DNA of 64,000 nt from Catalimonadaceae bacterium JC749 (GTDB lineage Bacteria; Bacteroidota; Bacteroidia; Cytophagales; Cyclobacteriaceae). A program made the translations under genes and the position numbers. The stretch covers positions 434,001-498,000 of the forward strand of contig JAJNNC010000002.1 of assembly GCA_021730635.1 (NCBI GenBank), read 5' to 3'. The notes below the pieces were generated by a model. It had not been told where the DNA came from. It made no database searches and saw nothing but the letters and a program-made list of their open reading frames with translations. Position 1 is the first letter of the stretch; each line of letters opens with the position of its first letter. Positions 45,163 to 53,453 of the stretch are shown here, piece after piece.

Positions 45163-46203
45163 TTAGTACCACTTATAGATTCTCAAACCAGCCAGAAAAC
45201 ATAAGACGCCCACCAGGGTCAACAGCAACAGTTTTCCTGCAATGTCTGCCAGGGTAGCTGCTTCTATGAAGACGGCGCGCATGGAATCTGCCAGCATACT
45301 CAAGGGCAGATACTGTACGATGCTTACAGCCCAATCCGGAAAATTCTGATAACTGAAAAACACACCAGATAGAATGGTCATGGGAAGTACTACCGCATTG
45401 AGCAGGCCATTGCCCACCTGTGTATTTTTAGCTCTGGATGAAATCAACACCGCAATGCCTGCGAAGGCAGCCACACCCGATAGAAAAGTAAGCAGGACAG
45501 CGATAATATTGCCCTGTATGCTAACGCCAAACACAAAGTAGGCAAACAGAAAAACAGTGAGCGCTTCTATAAACGCCAGAAAAGTACGGGTAGAAATGTA
45601 AGAGAATAGATAAGTAGAACGCTTCATAGGGGTAGCTACCATCCGGCGCATCAGTTTTTTGATCCTGCTTTCCACCAAAGCCCAGCCGATTCCCCACATA
45701 CAGGAGTTCATGATGCCCAGGGCGAGCAGGCCCGGGATGAGAAAATCAATGTAACGGCTGCCTGGAGTAGTAATGTGGGAGGCTTGCAGGATAGGAGTCT
45801 GGTTTTTCTCCAGCAGGCTGTTTTTCAGGCTCAGAAAAGCCAGATTGGCTTCCGAGTTTAATGGGTCAAAATAAGCGTTCCAACCTTTGTTTACGGAATC
45901 CTTTGCCACATAAAGTGCTATTTTTCCTCTTTTCATGGCTAATTCAGCTTCTTCCAGGGACATGCTCACCAAACGAAGGCCACTGGTGTCTTCCAGGACC
46001 GACTGCAGCGAGGGGATTGGCGCATCGTTTGTTTGAGTAGCTATCACAGCCACGGTGTTGACAGACTCTCCCCGGTTGACAAAAGCTACGCCCAACACGC
46101 CAGCAATTGCGATAGGGAAGAAAAAAGACCAGAAAAGAATCTCCGGTTCCCGGAAGAACTCTTTGATTTGCATTTCCACCAATTGGAACAAAGGCTTATT
46201 CAT
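45163..46203 (-). CDS. ABC-2 type exporter permease
   Basis: 346-aa ABC-2 permease with a first helix (EILFWSFFFPIAIAGVLG), a large extracytoplasmic domain (~residues 45-170) and five C-terminal helices (from YIDFLIPGLLALGIMNSC). The start overlaps the ATPase stop by 8 nt, so they form one exporter. Substrate unknown; it may export lipids or a drug. Confidence 0.9.
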   Translation of the reverse strand: MNKPLFQLVEMQIKEFFREPEILFWSFFFPIAIAGVLGVAFVNRGESVNTVAVIATQTNDAPIPSLQSVLEDTSGLRLVSMSLEEAELAMKRGKIALYVAKDSVNKGWNAYFDPLNSEANLAFLSLKNSLLEKNQTPILQASHITTPGSRYIDFLIPGLLALGIMNSCMWGIGWALVESRIKKLMRRMVATPMKRSTYLFSYISTRTFLAFIEALTVFLFAYFVFGVSIQGNIIAVLLTFLSGVAAFAGIAVLISSRAKNTQVGNGLLNAVVLPMTILSGVFFSYQNFPDWAVSIVQYLPLSMLADSMRAVFIEAATLADIAGKLLLLTLVGVLCFLAGLRIYKWY

Positions 46204-47116
46204 CTAACCTCCTTCCTGTCATTGCGACAAACAGATCGTCTAATGTTTTTTTACGGCATTCCAGCCTTCTCATTTCCAGGTGATGAGCCTCTACCAGGCT
46301 CAGAAACTTGGGCAGGGCCCTCGTGATATCTTCTACAATCAGCTCTCCTTTGGCCCTCTCATTCCGATTGATAAAATGATGCAAGCCCGGGATCTGGCTT
46401 AAAATCTGGCCTGGCAATTCTTTGTCCAGCGTAAAAGAAATGATCTCTCCCCGTTCGTAGGTATCCAGCAATTCTTCCAATGTGCCGTCGGCCAGTATCT
46501 TTCCCTGATCCAAAATGACAATCCGGTCGCATAGATACTGGGCTTCTTCCATATAATGGGTCGTCAGAATGAGGGTGGTATGATATTGTGCTTTCAGTTT
46601 GGTCAGAATATCCCAGAGTTCGCGCCGGGCATTCGGATCAAGACCTGTGGTAGGTTCATCCAATAGTAATATTTCAGGTGTATTCATGATCGCTACACCC
46701 AGGGCAAGTTTTTGTCGCTGTCCGCCGGACAGGTTTACTGTAAAGGTTTTCTGCTTGTGTGTCAGGTTCACAGCTTCCATAATTTCCTCACTTCTTCTTT
46801 TGGGAAGATCGTAAAAGCTGCCAAAGAGATTGAGCGTTTCTCTGACGGTGAGTTTATCCACAAATTTGGTTTCCTGTAAAGAGATACCCAGCAGTTTGCG
46901 TAGTGGTGCTTTGTGTTGGTGCCAGTTCATGCCTTTGATGGTAATGTTGCCCTGGTCAGGATATTGCAGGCCTTCCACCATTTCCACCAGGGTTGTTTTT
47001 CCAGCACCGTTGGGCCCCAGCAACGCCAGGTATTCCCCCGGCTGTATCGTCAGGCTAATGTCATCAACAGCCTTAAAACCTTTGAAAGATTTGGTAACAT
47101 TTTGAATGTTGATCAA
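46196..47116 (-). CDS. ABC-2 exporter ATPase
   Basis: 306-aa ATPase with Walker A GPNGAGKTTLVEMVEG, signature LSGGQRQKLALGVA, Walker B EILLLDEPTTGLDP and H-loop TTHYMEEA; drug-exporter type with a C-terminal extension. The start is taken as TTG at 47116 (INIQNVTKSFKGF next). A longer frame to 47317 runs through the divergent intergenic region and into the AAA gene, with no ABC similarity. Paired with the permease by 8-nt overlap. Confidence 0.9.
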   Translation of the reverse strand: MINIQNVTKSFKGFKAVDDISLTIQPGEYLALLGPNGAGKTTLVEMVEGLQYPDQGNITIKGMNWHQHKAPLRKLLGISLQETKFVDKLTVRETLNLFGSFYDLPKRRSEEIMEAVNLTHKQKTFTVNLSGGQRQKLALGVAIMNTPEILLLDEPTTGLDPNARRELWDILTKLKAQYHTTLILTTHYMEEAQYLCDRIVILDQGKILADGTLEELLDTYERGEIISFTLDKELPGQILSQIPGLHHFINRNERAKGELIVEDITRALPKFLSLVEAHHLEMRRLECRKKTLDDLFVAMTGRRLDE

Positions 47117-47130
47117 GATAATTAGGGGTT

Positions 47131-47153
47131 GGTTCGTTATTTTTATACGAACC
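47131..47153. promoter_or_regulatory. Inverted repeat in a divergent promoter region
   Basis: GGTTCGT (47131-47137) and ACGAACC (47147-47153) form a perfect 7-bp inverted repeat around a 9-base AT-only centre. It lies 14 bp upstream of the ABC ATPase start and 60 bp upstream of the AAA gene. Spacing and symmetry suit a repressor operator; a stem without T-run makes termination unlikely. Confidence 0.4.
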
Positions 47154-47213
47154 CTGTAGAAGTAGTTTAGAAATTCATCAGGTTTTTTAGTATTATGATT
47201 CAAATGAACTGAT

Positions 47214-48506
47214 ATGTTACTTGAAAAGATAAAACTCACTAATTTCAAATGCTTTGATGAGGTGGAAGTGACATTAAGTGATATGAATGTATTGGTGGGG
47301 GCTAATGCTTCAGGCAAATCAAATTTCCTACAGGCATTGAAGTTTTTGAAAGATATTCAGGATTACGGATTGGAGAATGCTGTTTCGTTACAGGGAGGCG
47401 CCGAATATTTGAAGAATATCAATGATGTCAGAAACACGATACATCTTTTTTTTTCCTGGAATCTAGATAATAAAGGATTAAAGCTAAACCCAATCAATGA
47501 GGGAGGTCTATCTGAGCCTAATATATTGACCTATCAGAAAAAAAAGGTAGAGTATGGTCTAAAACTTAAGATAGAAGATGATAAAGTTAAAGTGAGTCAG
47601 GAAACTGCCGAAATTTATTATCTGATCAGAGAGTATAAAATAGAGGCAGGCAGACCTATTCCCGTAAATGATCATTTGATTGATCACAGAGTGTTGCTGG
47701 AAAATGAGGGTAAAAATTTAAAAATTGATTCTGTTACTGATCCTGACAAACTCCTTTTGAGTAATGGAAGAGCTTTTGATCTAAAAAACAAGGTCATTGA
47801 TAATGCGTTGCTTTTTCGTATGAACTTTGAAAAGTCTGATAAAGAAACTTTTTTACTTCAAAATTTCAATTTCTTATCAGATACTAAACTTGATTTTGCC
47901 ATATATGATTTTGACCCTCAGTTATCAAAAAAAGCTATTTCTATAGCCGGTAAAGCAGAGTTGGAAGAAAACGGAGAAAACCTGGCCATTGTATTAAAAC
48001 GAATTTTGGAAGATGCAGAAAAGAAAAGAACATTCCTTAACCTTATTTCTGAATTACTTCCTTTTGTAAAGGATATTGGAATCGAAAGGTATTATGATAA
48101 ATCTTTGCTTTTTAAAATCCGTGAAACCTTTCAGGGAAACAAAGAAAGGCCAAGTTCTTTACTTTCGGATGGTACTATTGCCATTGCCATGATGGTTGTT
48201 GTTCTGTTCTTTGAGAAAAGACAGTTAGCTATTTTTGAAGAGCCAGAACATGGAATACATCCTGCCTTAATTGCCAAGCTCATGAACCTGTTTTATGAAT
48301 CTTCACAGAAGAAACAAATCTTTATCACTACACATAATCCGGAAATAGTAAAATACACCCAATTGCAGGATTTACTGCTGATCTCCCGTCAGGCAAATGG
48401 TTCTTCTACAATTATTCGGCCCGACAATAGCCAGGCAGTTCATGCCTTTCTGGATAGTGAATTGGGAATTGATGATCTTTTCACACAAAACCTGCTGGAT
48501 GTTTAA
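47214..48506 (+). CDS. AAA family ATPase (OLD/SMC-like), possible defence gene
   Basis: 430-aa ATPase of the ABC/SMC-like AAA_21 type. The N-terminal MLLEKIKLTNFKCFDEVEV and Walker A NVLVGANASGKSNFLQAL are typical of OLD/RecF-like proteins. The C-terminal signature LLSDGTIAIAMMVVVLFF, Walker B LAIFEEPEHGIHPALI and FITTHNPEIV complete the site. There is no nuclease domain in this chain. The next ORF overlaps by 8 nt and carries a Toprim/DUF4276-like fold, so the two would form an ATPase-effector pair as in OLD, Gabija or PARIS. The gene is visibly more AT-rich than its neighbours, a hint of transfer. Confidence 0.85.
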   Translation: MLLEKIKLTNFKCFDEVEVTLSDMNVLVGANASGKSNFLQALKFLKDIQDYGLENAVSLQGGAEYLKNINDVRNTIHLFFSWNLDNKGLKLNPINEGGLSEPNILTYQKKKVEYGLKLKIEDDKVKVSQETAEIYYLIREYKIEAGRPIPVNDHLIDHRVLLENEGKNLKIDSVTDPDKLLLSNGRAFDLKNKVIDNALLFRMNFEKSDKETFLLQNFNFLSDTKLDFAIYDFDPQLSKKAISIAGKAELEENGENLAIVLKRILEDAEKKRTFLNLISELLPFVKDIGIERYYDKSLLFKIRETFQGNKERPSSLLSDGTIAIAMMVVVLFFEKRQLAIFEEPEHGIHPALIAKLMNLFYESSQKKQIFITTHNPEIVKYTQLQDLLLISRQANGSSTIIRPDNSQAVHAFLDSELGIDDLFTQNLLDV

Positions 48507-49038
48507 GCAATTATTTCTGTTTGTAGAAGGACCAGATGATGAGCGTTTTTGTAGATCAGTAGTTGAACCTCTCGTACAGAGTGTCTTCCAGCAGGTAAAA
48601 TATATTCTCTATGCTAAGATGAAGTCTATTGAAGTGGCTAAAACTATCAAAGGAATCATGCATATTCCTGCAGTTTCCTACCTGTTTGTGCACGATCTGG
48701 ATGAACATCCTTGTGTTGCAATTTGTAAAGAAAAAATTCTTGAGAGGTTTAATCAGACTTTACATCCTGATCACGTAATTATTGTAAAGCGGGAAATAGA
48801 AAGTTGGTATTTAGCAGGTGTAAATCAATCCCATTGCAGGAAGTTTAAAAAAAAGTATCTGAAGGATACAGAAAAGGTTAATAAAGAAAAGTTTAATGCT
48901 TTGCGTCCTGAAGCAGTTGTTCGTACGGATTTTTTAAAAGAACTCCTCATAATATTTTCAGTAGAAGAGGCTAAAGAGAGAAATAATTCCTTTAGTTATT
49001 TTTACAACAAATTTTTATCAGGGAATCATCCTCATTGA
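48499..49038 (+). CDS. DUF4276/Toprim-like protein paired with the AAA ATPase
   Basis: 179-aa protein. Acidic blocks are arranged as in Toprim/DUF4276 proteins: LFLFVEGPDDERFCRSVV near the start (catalytic-type Glu), SYLFVHDLDEHP (DxD) in the middle, and IIVKREIESWYLAG after it. It would be a metal-dependent nuclease acting with the ATPase; this is inference from family logic. The ATG at 48499 overlaps the ATPase stop; the open frame upstream to 48397 lies inside the ATPase gene and is not used. Family match is by eye only. Confidence 0.68.
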   Translation: MFKQLFLFVEGPDDERFCRSVVEPLVQSVFQQVKYILYAKMKSIEVAKTIKGIMHIPAVSYLFVHDLDEHPCVAICKEKILERFNQTLHPDHVIIVKREIESWYLAGVNQSHCRKFKKKYLKDTEKVNKEKFNALRPEAVVRTDFLKELLIIFSVEEAKERNNSFSYFYNKFLSGNHPH

Positions 49039-49121
49039 TTAGCTTTGCCAGGAAGAAGCCATCAATAACCATGATCTGACACAGTTTTTAATCAACCACT
49101 GAATAAAATAAGCCAATCGAT

Positions 49122-49457
49122 ATGCAGACGATTTCCTGGGCAGACTTTGAAAAAGTAGACATCAGAGTAGGGACTATCATCAAAGTAGAGATTTTTGAGG
49201 AAGCCAGAAAACCTGCCTACAAAGTATGGGTGGATCTGGGGGCTTTGGGTGTCAAAAAATCCAGTGCGCAGATCACCTTCCATTATCAGCCAGCAGACTT
49301 GTTAGGGCGGCAGGTCTTGTGTGTCTGTAATTTTCCTCCCAAACAGATAGGGCCTTTTATGTCTGAAGTGCTGGTGACCGGTTTTGCCGATGAAAATGGC
49401 CACATTGTGCTGGCAGGGGTAGCACATAAGGTTCCCAATGGGCATAAACTGATATGA
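49122..49457 (+). CDS. csaA: CsaA-like tRNA-binding protein
   Basis: 111-aa OB-fold protein of the tRNA-binding/EMAP-II type. [20 protein letters not shown] opens the fold, and [20 protein letters not shown] and KVPNGHKL are the typical CsaA ends. It has been described as a chaperone-like or tRNA-binding protein. One base separates it from murF-alr, so they are likely cotranscribed. Confidence 0.93.
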   Translation: MQTISWADFEKVDIRVGTIIKVEIFEEARKPAYKVWVDLGALGVKKSSAQITFHYQPADLLGRQVLCVCNFPPKQIGPFMSEVLVTGFADENGHIVLAGVAHKVPNGHKLI

Positions 49458-49458
49458 G

Positions 49459-51942
49459 ATGATGACTTTCGCTGATTTAGTGAAGATTATGCAAGGGAAG
49501 CCTGTGCAACTATCCAGGCCGGCTCAGCCTGTCCGTCATCTGATGACCGATAGCCGTCAGGGTATTTTTAACGAATCTTCTGTTTTTTTCGCTATTCCTG
49601 GTGTTCGGCATGACGGGCATCGCTACATCCAGAGGCTGTATGCGCAGGGGATCCGACAGTTTGTTGTAGAATATGCCCTTCCTTTTTCCCTGCCAGATGC
49701 CAACATCGTAGAAGTACAGCGAAGTATACAGGCTCTACAACAGGTAGTGGCCCATCACCGGCAACAGTTTACCCTGCCTGTCGTCGGCATCACAGGCAGC
49801 AATGGAAAGACTATTGTAAAAGAATGGCTGGCACAACTGCTTTCTCCTTTTTTGCATGTGGTAAAAAACCCGAAAAGCTACAACTCCCAGATAGGCGTTC
49901 CTCTGTCGGTCTGGCTGCTCCAGGAAAACCATGAAGTCGGGATTTTTGAAGCAGGCATTTCTCAACCCGGAGAGATGGAGAAACTTCTGGATATTATCCG
50001 GCCAACGGTAGGTATTTTCACGAATATTGGCCCAGCACATGATGAAGGGTTTTCCAGCCGACAACAAAAGATAGAGGAAAAAGCCATCCTTTTTCGTCAT
50101 TGCCAGACCATCATCTATTGTGCGGATGATGCAGACATTGACCAGACCCTCCGGACGAATTATCCCGATAAAACCTTATATACCTGGTCGACCCAACCCG
50201 CAGAAAGGGTTCCTCTTCAGCGGCTTCATGCCCATACCGAGGGCCAGGGTACAAGACTGGCATTGCAAGAAGCAGGGCAGGAAACCCAATTTTCCATATA
50301 TGTGCCATTTCAGGATGAGGCTTCTCTGGAGAATGTGATGCATTGCATTGCCTATATGTTTCAGGCAGGATTTGAGGTAGGGGCTATTCAGAAAGGTATA
50401 CAGGGTTTGCGGAAGATCAGCATGCGGATGGAACTCAAGCAGGGAATCAACCACTGTTACCTGCTGGATGACAGTTATAGCAATGACCTGTTGGGCTTAC
50501 AAATGGCGCTGGACTTTCTGCAACAACAGAAACAAAATGAAAAAAGAACGGTCATTCTCTCCGACCTCTTACAAACCGGGCAGTCGGAGGAGACACTCTA
50601 TAGTGAAGTCCGGCAGATTTTAAGCAATAAGGGTGTGCAAAAGCTCATTGGTATCGGACCCCAGTTGTGCCGGCATCAGTCTGTCTTTCAGTCGCAGGAG
50701 AAGCTTCAGTTTTCAGTTTATCCGGATACTTCCTCTTTTTTACAACAAGCTGATTTGAGTACCTTCCGGCATGAAAATATTCTGATCAAGGGAGCCCGTA
50801 CCTTTGGGTTTGAACACATCGTCAGAAGGCTGCAGCAGAAAATTCATGGCACTACCCTGGAGATCAATCTGGATGCGCTCACCCACAACCTGAATATTTA
50901 CAGAAGTAAGCTGCCTGCGGATACCAAACTGATGGTGATGGTGAAAGCTTTTTCATATGGGGGTGCCGCCTTTGAGATTGCCAGCTTATTACAGTATCAT
51001 CAGGTAGATTACCTGGCGGTCGCCTATGTAGACGAAGGAATCACATTGCGGGAAAACGGCATACGAACGCCTATCTTGGTATTGAACCCCTCGCCGGATA
51101 GTTTAGAGAAAATGGCTGCTTTCCACCTGGAGCCGGAAATATATAGTCTACAGATGCTCCAACATTTTGTGGAAGAGTCCAAAGACTGGAAAGTCATACC
51201 GTCTGTACATCTCAAGATTGATACGGGTATGCATCGCCTGGGTTTTGAAGGAGAGGCCTTAGCCCATTTGATAACAGCTTTACAACGTAATCCTCAAATT
51301 CACGTAGCCAGCATATTCAGCCACCTGGCGGCTTCTGATGAAAGAAAGCAGGATGATTTTACCCATCAACAAGCTGCGCTTTTTTCTCAGGCTTATCAGC
51401 CATTGACCGAAGTACTGGGCTACAGACCCCTGCGGCATATACTGAATTCTGCAGGGATTCTGCGTTTTCCGGAGTATCATTGGGAGATGGTGCGGTTGGG
51501 CATTGGCCTCTATGGCATAGATCCTAACCAACAGGTTTCTCAACAGTTGCGCCCTATCAGTACCTTGAAAACGGTGATTTCTCAGATCAAACAGATCCGG
51601 AAAGGAGATACCATAGGGTATAGCCGGAGAGGAGTAGCGCATACGGATACAACGATGGCGACCATTGCCATTGGTTATGCAGATGGCTTTGACCGTGGCT
51701 TCAGCAATGGCAATCTGCAAGTGTGGGTGCAGGGAAAACCCGCTTCGGTCATAGGAAATGTATGCATGGATATGACTATGATAGACATCACTGGCATAGA
51801 AGCGCAGGAAGGTGATGAAGTGATTATCTTTGGAGAACTACAGTCAGTGCAAACCCTGGCCGACCGTATCAATACTATTCCCTACGAAATTTTGACGAAT
51901 ATAGGAGAAAGAGTAAAAAGAGTATTTTATACAGACAGTTAA
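49459..51942 (+). CDS. murF: Bifunctional MurF ligase / alanine racemase fusion
   Basis: 827-aa fusion, typical of Bacteroidota. The N-terminal ~450 residues are MurF, which adds D-Ala-D-Ala to UDP-MurNAc-tripeptide (ATP loop GITGSNGKT at 110-118; NVMHCIAYMF and DDSYSNDLLGLQMALDF later). The C-terminal ~370 residues are alanine racemase, with PLP Lys496 in MVKAFSYGG, IDTGMHRLGFE, and the acid-base Tyr in GYSRRGVAH. One chain therefore makes D-Ala and uses its dipeptide. Starts at ATG 49459 or 49462. Confidence 0.96.
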   Translation: MMTFADLVKIMQGKPVQLSRPAQPVRHLMTDSRQGIFNESSVFFAIPGVRHDGHRYIQRLYAQGIRQFVVEYALPFSLPDANIVEVQRSIQALQQVVAHHRQQFTLPVVGITGSNGKTIVKEWLAQLLSPFLHVVKNPKSYNSQIGVPLSVWLLQENHEVGIFEAGISQPGEMEKLLDIIRPTVGIFTNIGPAHDEGFSSRQQKIEEKAILFRHCQTIIYCADDADIDQTLRTNYPDKTLYTWSTQPAERVPLQRLHAHTEGQGTRLALQEAGQETQFSIYVPFQDEASLENVMHCIAYMFQAGFEVGAIQKGIQGLRKISMRMELKQGINHCYLLDDSYSNDLLGLQMALDFLQQQKQNEKRTVILSDLLQTGQSEETLYSEVRQILSNKGVQKLIGIGPQLCRHQSVFQSQEKLQFSVYPDTSSFLQQADLSTFRHENILIKGARTFGFEHIVRRLQQKIHGTTLEINLDALTHNLNIYRSKLPADTKLMVMVKAFSYGGAAFEIASLLQYHQVDYLAVAYVDEGITLRENGIRTPILVLNPSPDSLEKMAAFHLEPEIYSLQMLQHFVEESKDWKVIPSVHLKIDTGMHRLGFEGEALAHLITALQRNPQIHVASIFSHLAASDERKQDDFTHQQAALFSQAYQPLTEVLGYRPLRHILNSAGILRFPEYHWEMVRLGIGLYGIDPNQQVSQQLRPISTLKTVISQIKQIRKGDTIGYSRRGVAHTDTTMATIAIGYADGFDRGFSNGNLQVWVQGKPASVIGNVCMDMTMIDITGIEAQEGDEVIIFGELQSVQTLADRINTIPYEILTNIGERVKRVFYTDS

Positions 51943-52046
51943 CTTCAGGAGGGAATAATGAAGATGGGCCATGCAAGGTATTTCTATTTTCTTGGTTTGC
52001 ACATTCTAAAATTTGATTGTTATCACAGGCTTCATTTAGCAGATTT

Positions 52047-52733
52047 ATGCCAATAGGTACTATTGTCAACACACTAGCCGTTATTGCGGGCAGTACTTTA
52101 GGGTTATTATTGAAAAGCCGATTTCCTGAGAATATTCGTACCATCAGTTTTCAGGGTATTGGGTTGTGTACCCTGCTGATAGGGTTGCAAATGGCCCTGA
52201 AAGTTGACAACATTCTGGTACTGATATTCAGTATTTTAATCGGTGGCATTCTGGGGGAGCAGATGAAACTGCATGACAATTTTATCCGGGTGGGGGATTA
52301 TGTTAAATCTATGGTAAAAATAGGAACCGAAAATTTTACGGAAGGGCTCATTACCGCTTTTTTACTCTTTTGTGTAGGGTCGCTCACTATTGTCGGTGCT
52401 CTGGAAGAAGGATTGAAGGAAGATCCTTCCCTGATTTATACCAAGTCTATGCTGGATGGTTTTTCTTCTGTTGTATTGGCTTCCGTCTATGGTTGGGGGG
52501 TGCTGTTCTCAGCGATCCCACTCTTTATTTTCCAAACGGCCATTACCCTTTCTGCAGGTTGGTTGCAGCCTTACCTGTCTGAAGTGATGATCAACCAGAT
52601 TTCTGCTACCGGGGGCGTCATTATTTTGGGGTTGGGATTGAACCTGCTGGATATTAAAGCCATTAAAATTACCAATCTGCTCCCGGCATTGCTGATTGTA
52701 GCCATTTTTACTCTTTTTCTCAATTTTAAATAG
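52047..52733 (+). CDS. DUF554 membrane protein
   Basis: 228-aa membrane protein with about seven helices. MPIGTIVNTLAVIAGSTLGLL, FCVGSLTIVGALEEGL and GGVIILGLGLNLLDIKAIKI are characteristic of the DUF554/YdfK group, sometimes proposed as transporters. The ATG at 52047 is chosen because the family starts exactly there. Function unknown. Confidence 0.88.
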   Translation: MPIGTIVNTLAVIAGSTLGLLLKSRFPENIRTISFQGIGLCTLLIGLQMALKVDNILVLIFSILIGGILGEQMKLHDNFIRVGDYVKSMVKIGTENFTEGLITAFLLFCVGSLTIVGALEEGLKEDPSLIYTKSMLDGFSSVVLASVYGWGVLFSAIPLFIFQTAITLSAGWLQPYLSEVMINQISATGGVIILGLGLNLLDIKAIKITNLLPALLIVAIFTLFLNFK

Positions 52734-52987
52734 TTCGTATTTTGTAGAAAGGAATAAAACGTAAAATAAGTCAGTTCACTTTGTTACTTTCGCAGCTAAT
52801 CTTGATCTTTTGTGAAAATATGCCAATAAAATTGGGAACTTCAGAAAAGAAAAAAGAATTATGTAGATATCGGTTAAGTAGACTTTTTCATTGAGAGTCT
52901 CACAGGAAAAGGGCGTCAAAGATTGATGTCCTTTTTTCTTTTTTTCAGAAAAGGAAAGTGTATATTTTTTTATGCGTCAAAAATTCT
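52734..52987. other. Gene-free region between DUF554 and the SRP RNA promoter
   Basis: No protein gene. A strong terminator lies 170 bp past the DUF554 stop; the sequence in between (about 52790-52905) could be a 3' UTR or a small RNA. Confidence 0.4.
52907..52940 (+). terminator. Intrinsic terminator
   Basis: GGGCGTCA (52911-52918) pairs with TGATGTCC (52924-52931), extended by an A4/T4 pairing to 12 bp (two G-U), loop 5 nt, then T-run 52932-52937 and more T after one C. It ends the DUF554 transcript or a small RNA starting after it. Confidence 0.82.
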
Positions 52988-52995
52988 TAACTTTG
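52988..52995 (+). promoter_or_regulatory. -7 box of the SRP RNA gene
   Basis: TAACTTTG fits TAnnTTTG and ends 6 bp before the first paired base of the RNA, the expected distance to a start site. Confidence 0.65.
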
Positions 52996-53000
52996 CAGGC

Positions 53001-53086
53001 AAACGGGTACGACCAGCTCCCGCTGAACTCCCCCAGGCCAGGAATGGAGCAAGGGTAAGTGGTTGTAGCGGTGCGATACCCGTTCT
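53001..53086 (+). ncRNA. ffs: Small (4.5S-type) signal recognition particle RNA
   Basis: AACGGGTA (53002-53009) pairs perfectly with TACCCGTT (53077-53084) to close the hairpin, and a T8 run (53086-53093) follows as terminator. The conserved Ffh-binding loop is in CCAGGCCAGGAATGGAGC (53033-53050), with the GGAA tetraloop and the A-rich internal loop side GCAAGGG. Length about 85 nt fits the short bacterial SRP RNA without Alu domain. Identity is from the loop and shape; a covariance model would confirm it. Confidence 0.85.
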
Positions 53087-53235
53087 TTTTTTTCTTCCCT
53101 TCTATCTTTTTTCTCTAATACCCTTTTTTCTTTGAGTGTATCCGAAAGCCAAGCTTTTTACGTTCTTTATGCAACAGTACCAGAAAAAGCGGTAAGAGGC
53201 GGCTGCCTTTCTGATGAAAAAGTATTTTAAGCTGG

Positions 53236-53243
53236 TATATTTG
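53236..53243 (+). promoter_or_regulatory. Candidate -7 box just before the 67-aa gene
   Basis: TATATTTG matches TAnnTTTG but lies only 4 bp before the ATG at 53248, so a transcript from it would be leaderless or nearly so. Confidence 0.35.
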
Positions 53244-53247
53244 AGGT

Positions 53248-53451
53248 ATGTATATTATTAAAGTGAAAGGCAAAGCAAAAATTCCGGATTATATTCAACT
53301 TCGTGACGACAATTTTGTGCTCATTGCCTATTTTCGAGCTGATAGAGCCTTGAAAAACCTGGATAAATATGGGCTGGAAGGAAAGGAAGAAGCCTTACAA
53401 CAAGTGATCAGTGAGCTGCCCTTCGGCAAATTGCGAAAACTAGAGATTTAA
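53248..53451 (+). CDS. Small conserved-looking protein upstream of ftsE
   Basis: 67-aa basic, mixed alpha/beta protein (MYIIKVKGKAKIPDYIQLRD, then a Glu/Lys-rich helix region). Two bases separate its stop from the ftsE ATG, so it is translated with ftsE. The frame is clean and codon use is like its neighbours, so it is treated as real. No known domain recognised. Confidence 0.7.
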   Translation: MYIIKVKGKAKIPDYIQLRDDNFVLIAYFRADRALKNLDKYGLEGKEEALQQVISELPFGKLRKLEI

Positions 53452-53453
53452 TT

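Noticed and set aside
47117-47317. 67-residue extension of the ABC-2 ATPase into the AAA gene
   Set aside because: It crosses the divergent promoter region and the palindrome; the ABC domain begins right after the TTG at 47116.
48397-48498. 34-residue extension of the Toprim-like protein inside the ATPase gene
   Set aside because: It is a frame-shifted reading of the ATPase C-terminus; the ATG at 48499 gives a sensible start.
47214-49038. Calling the AAA/Toprim pair PARIS, Gabija or a retron effector
   Set aside because: The effector is too short, and neither DUF4435, UvrD-like helicase nor reverse transcriptase is present. The pair is described only by its visible motifs.
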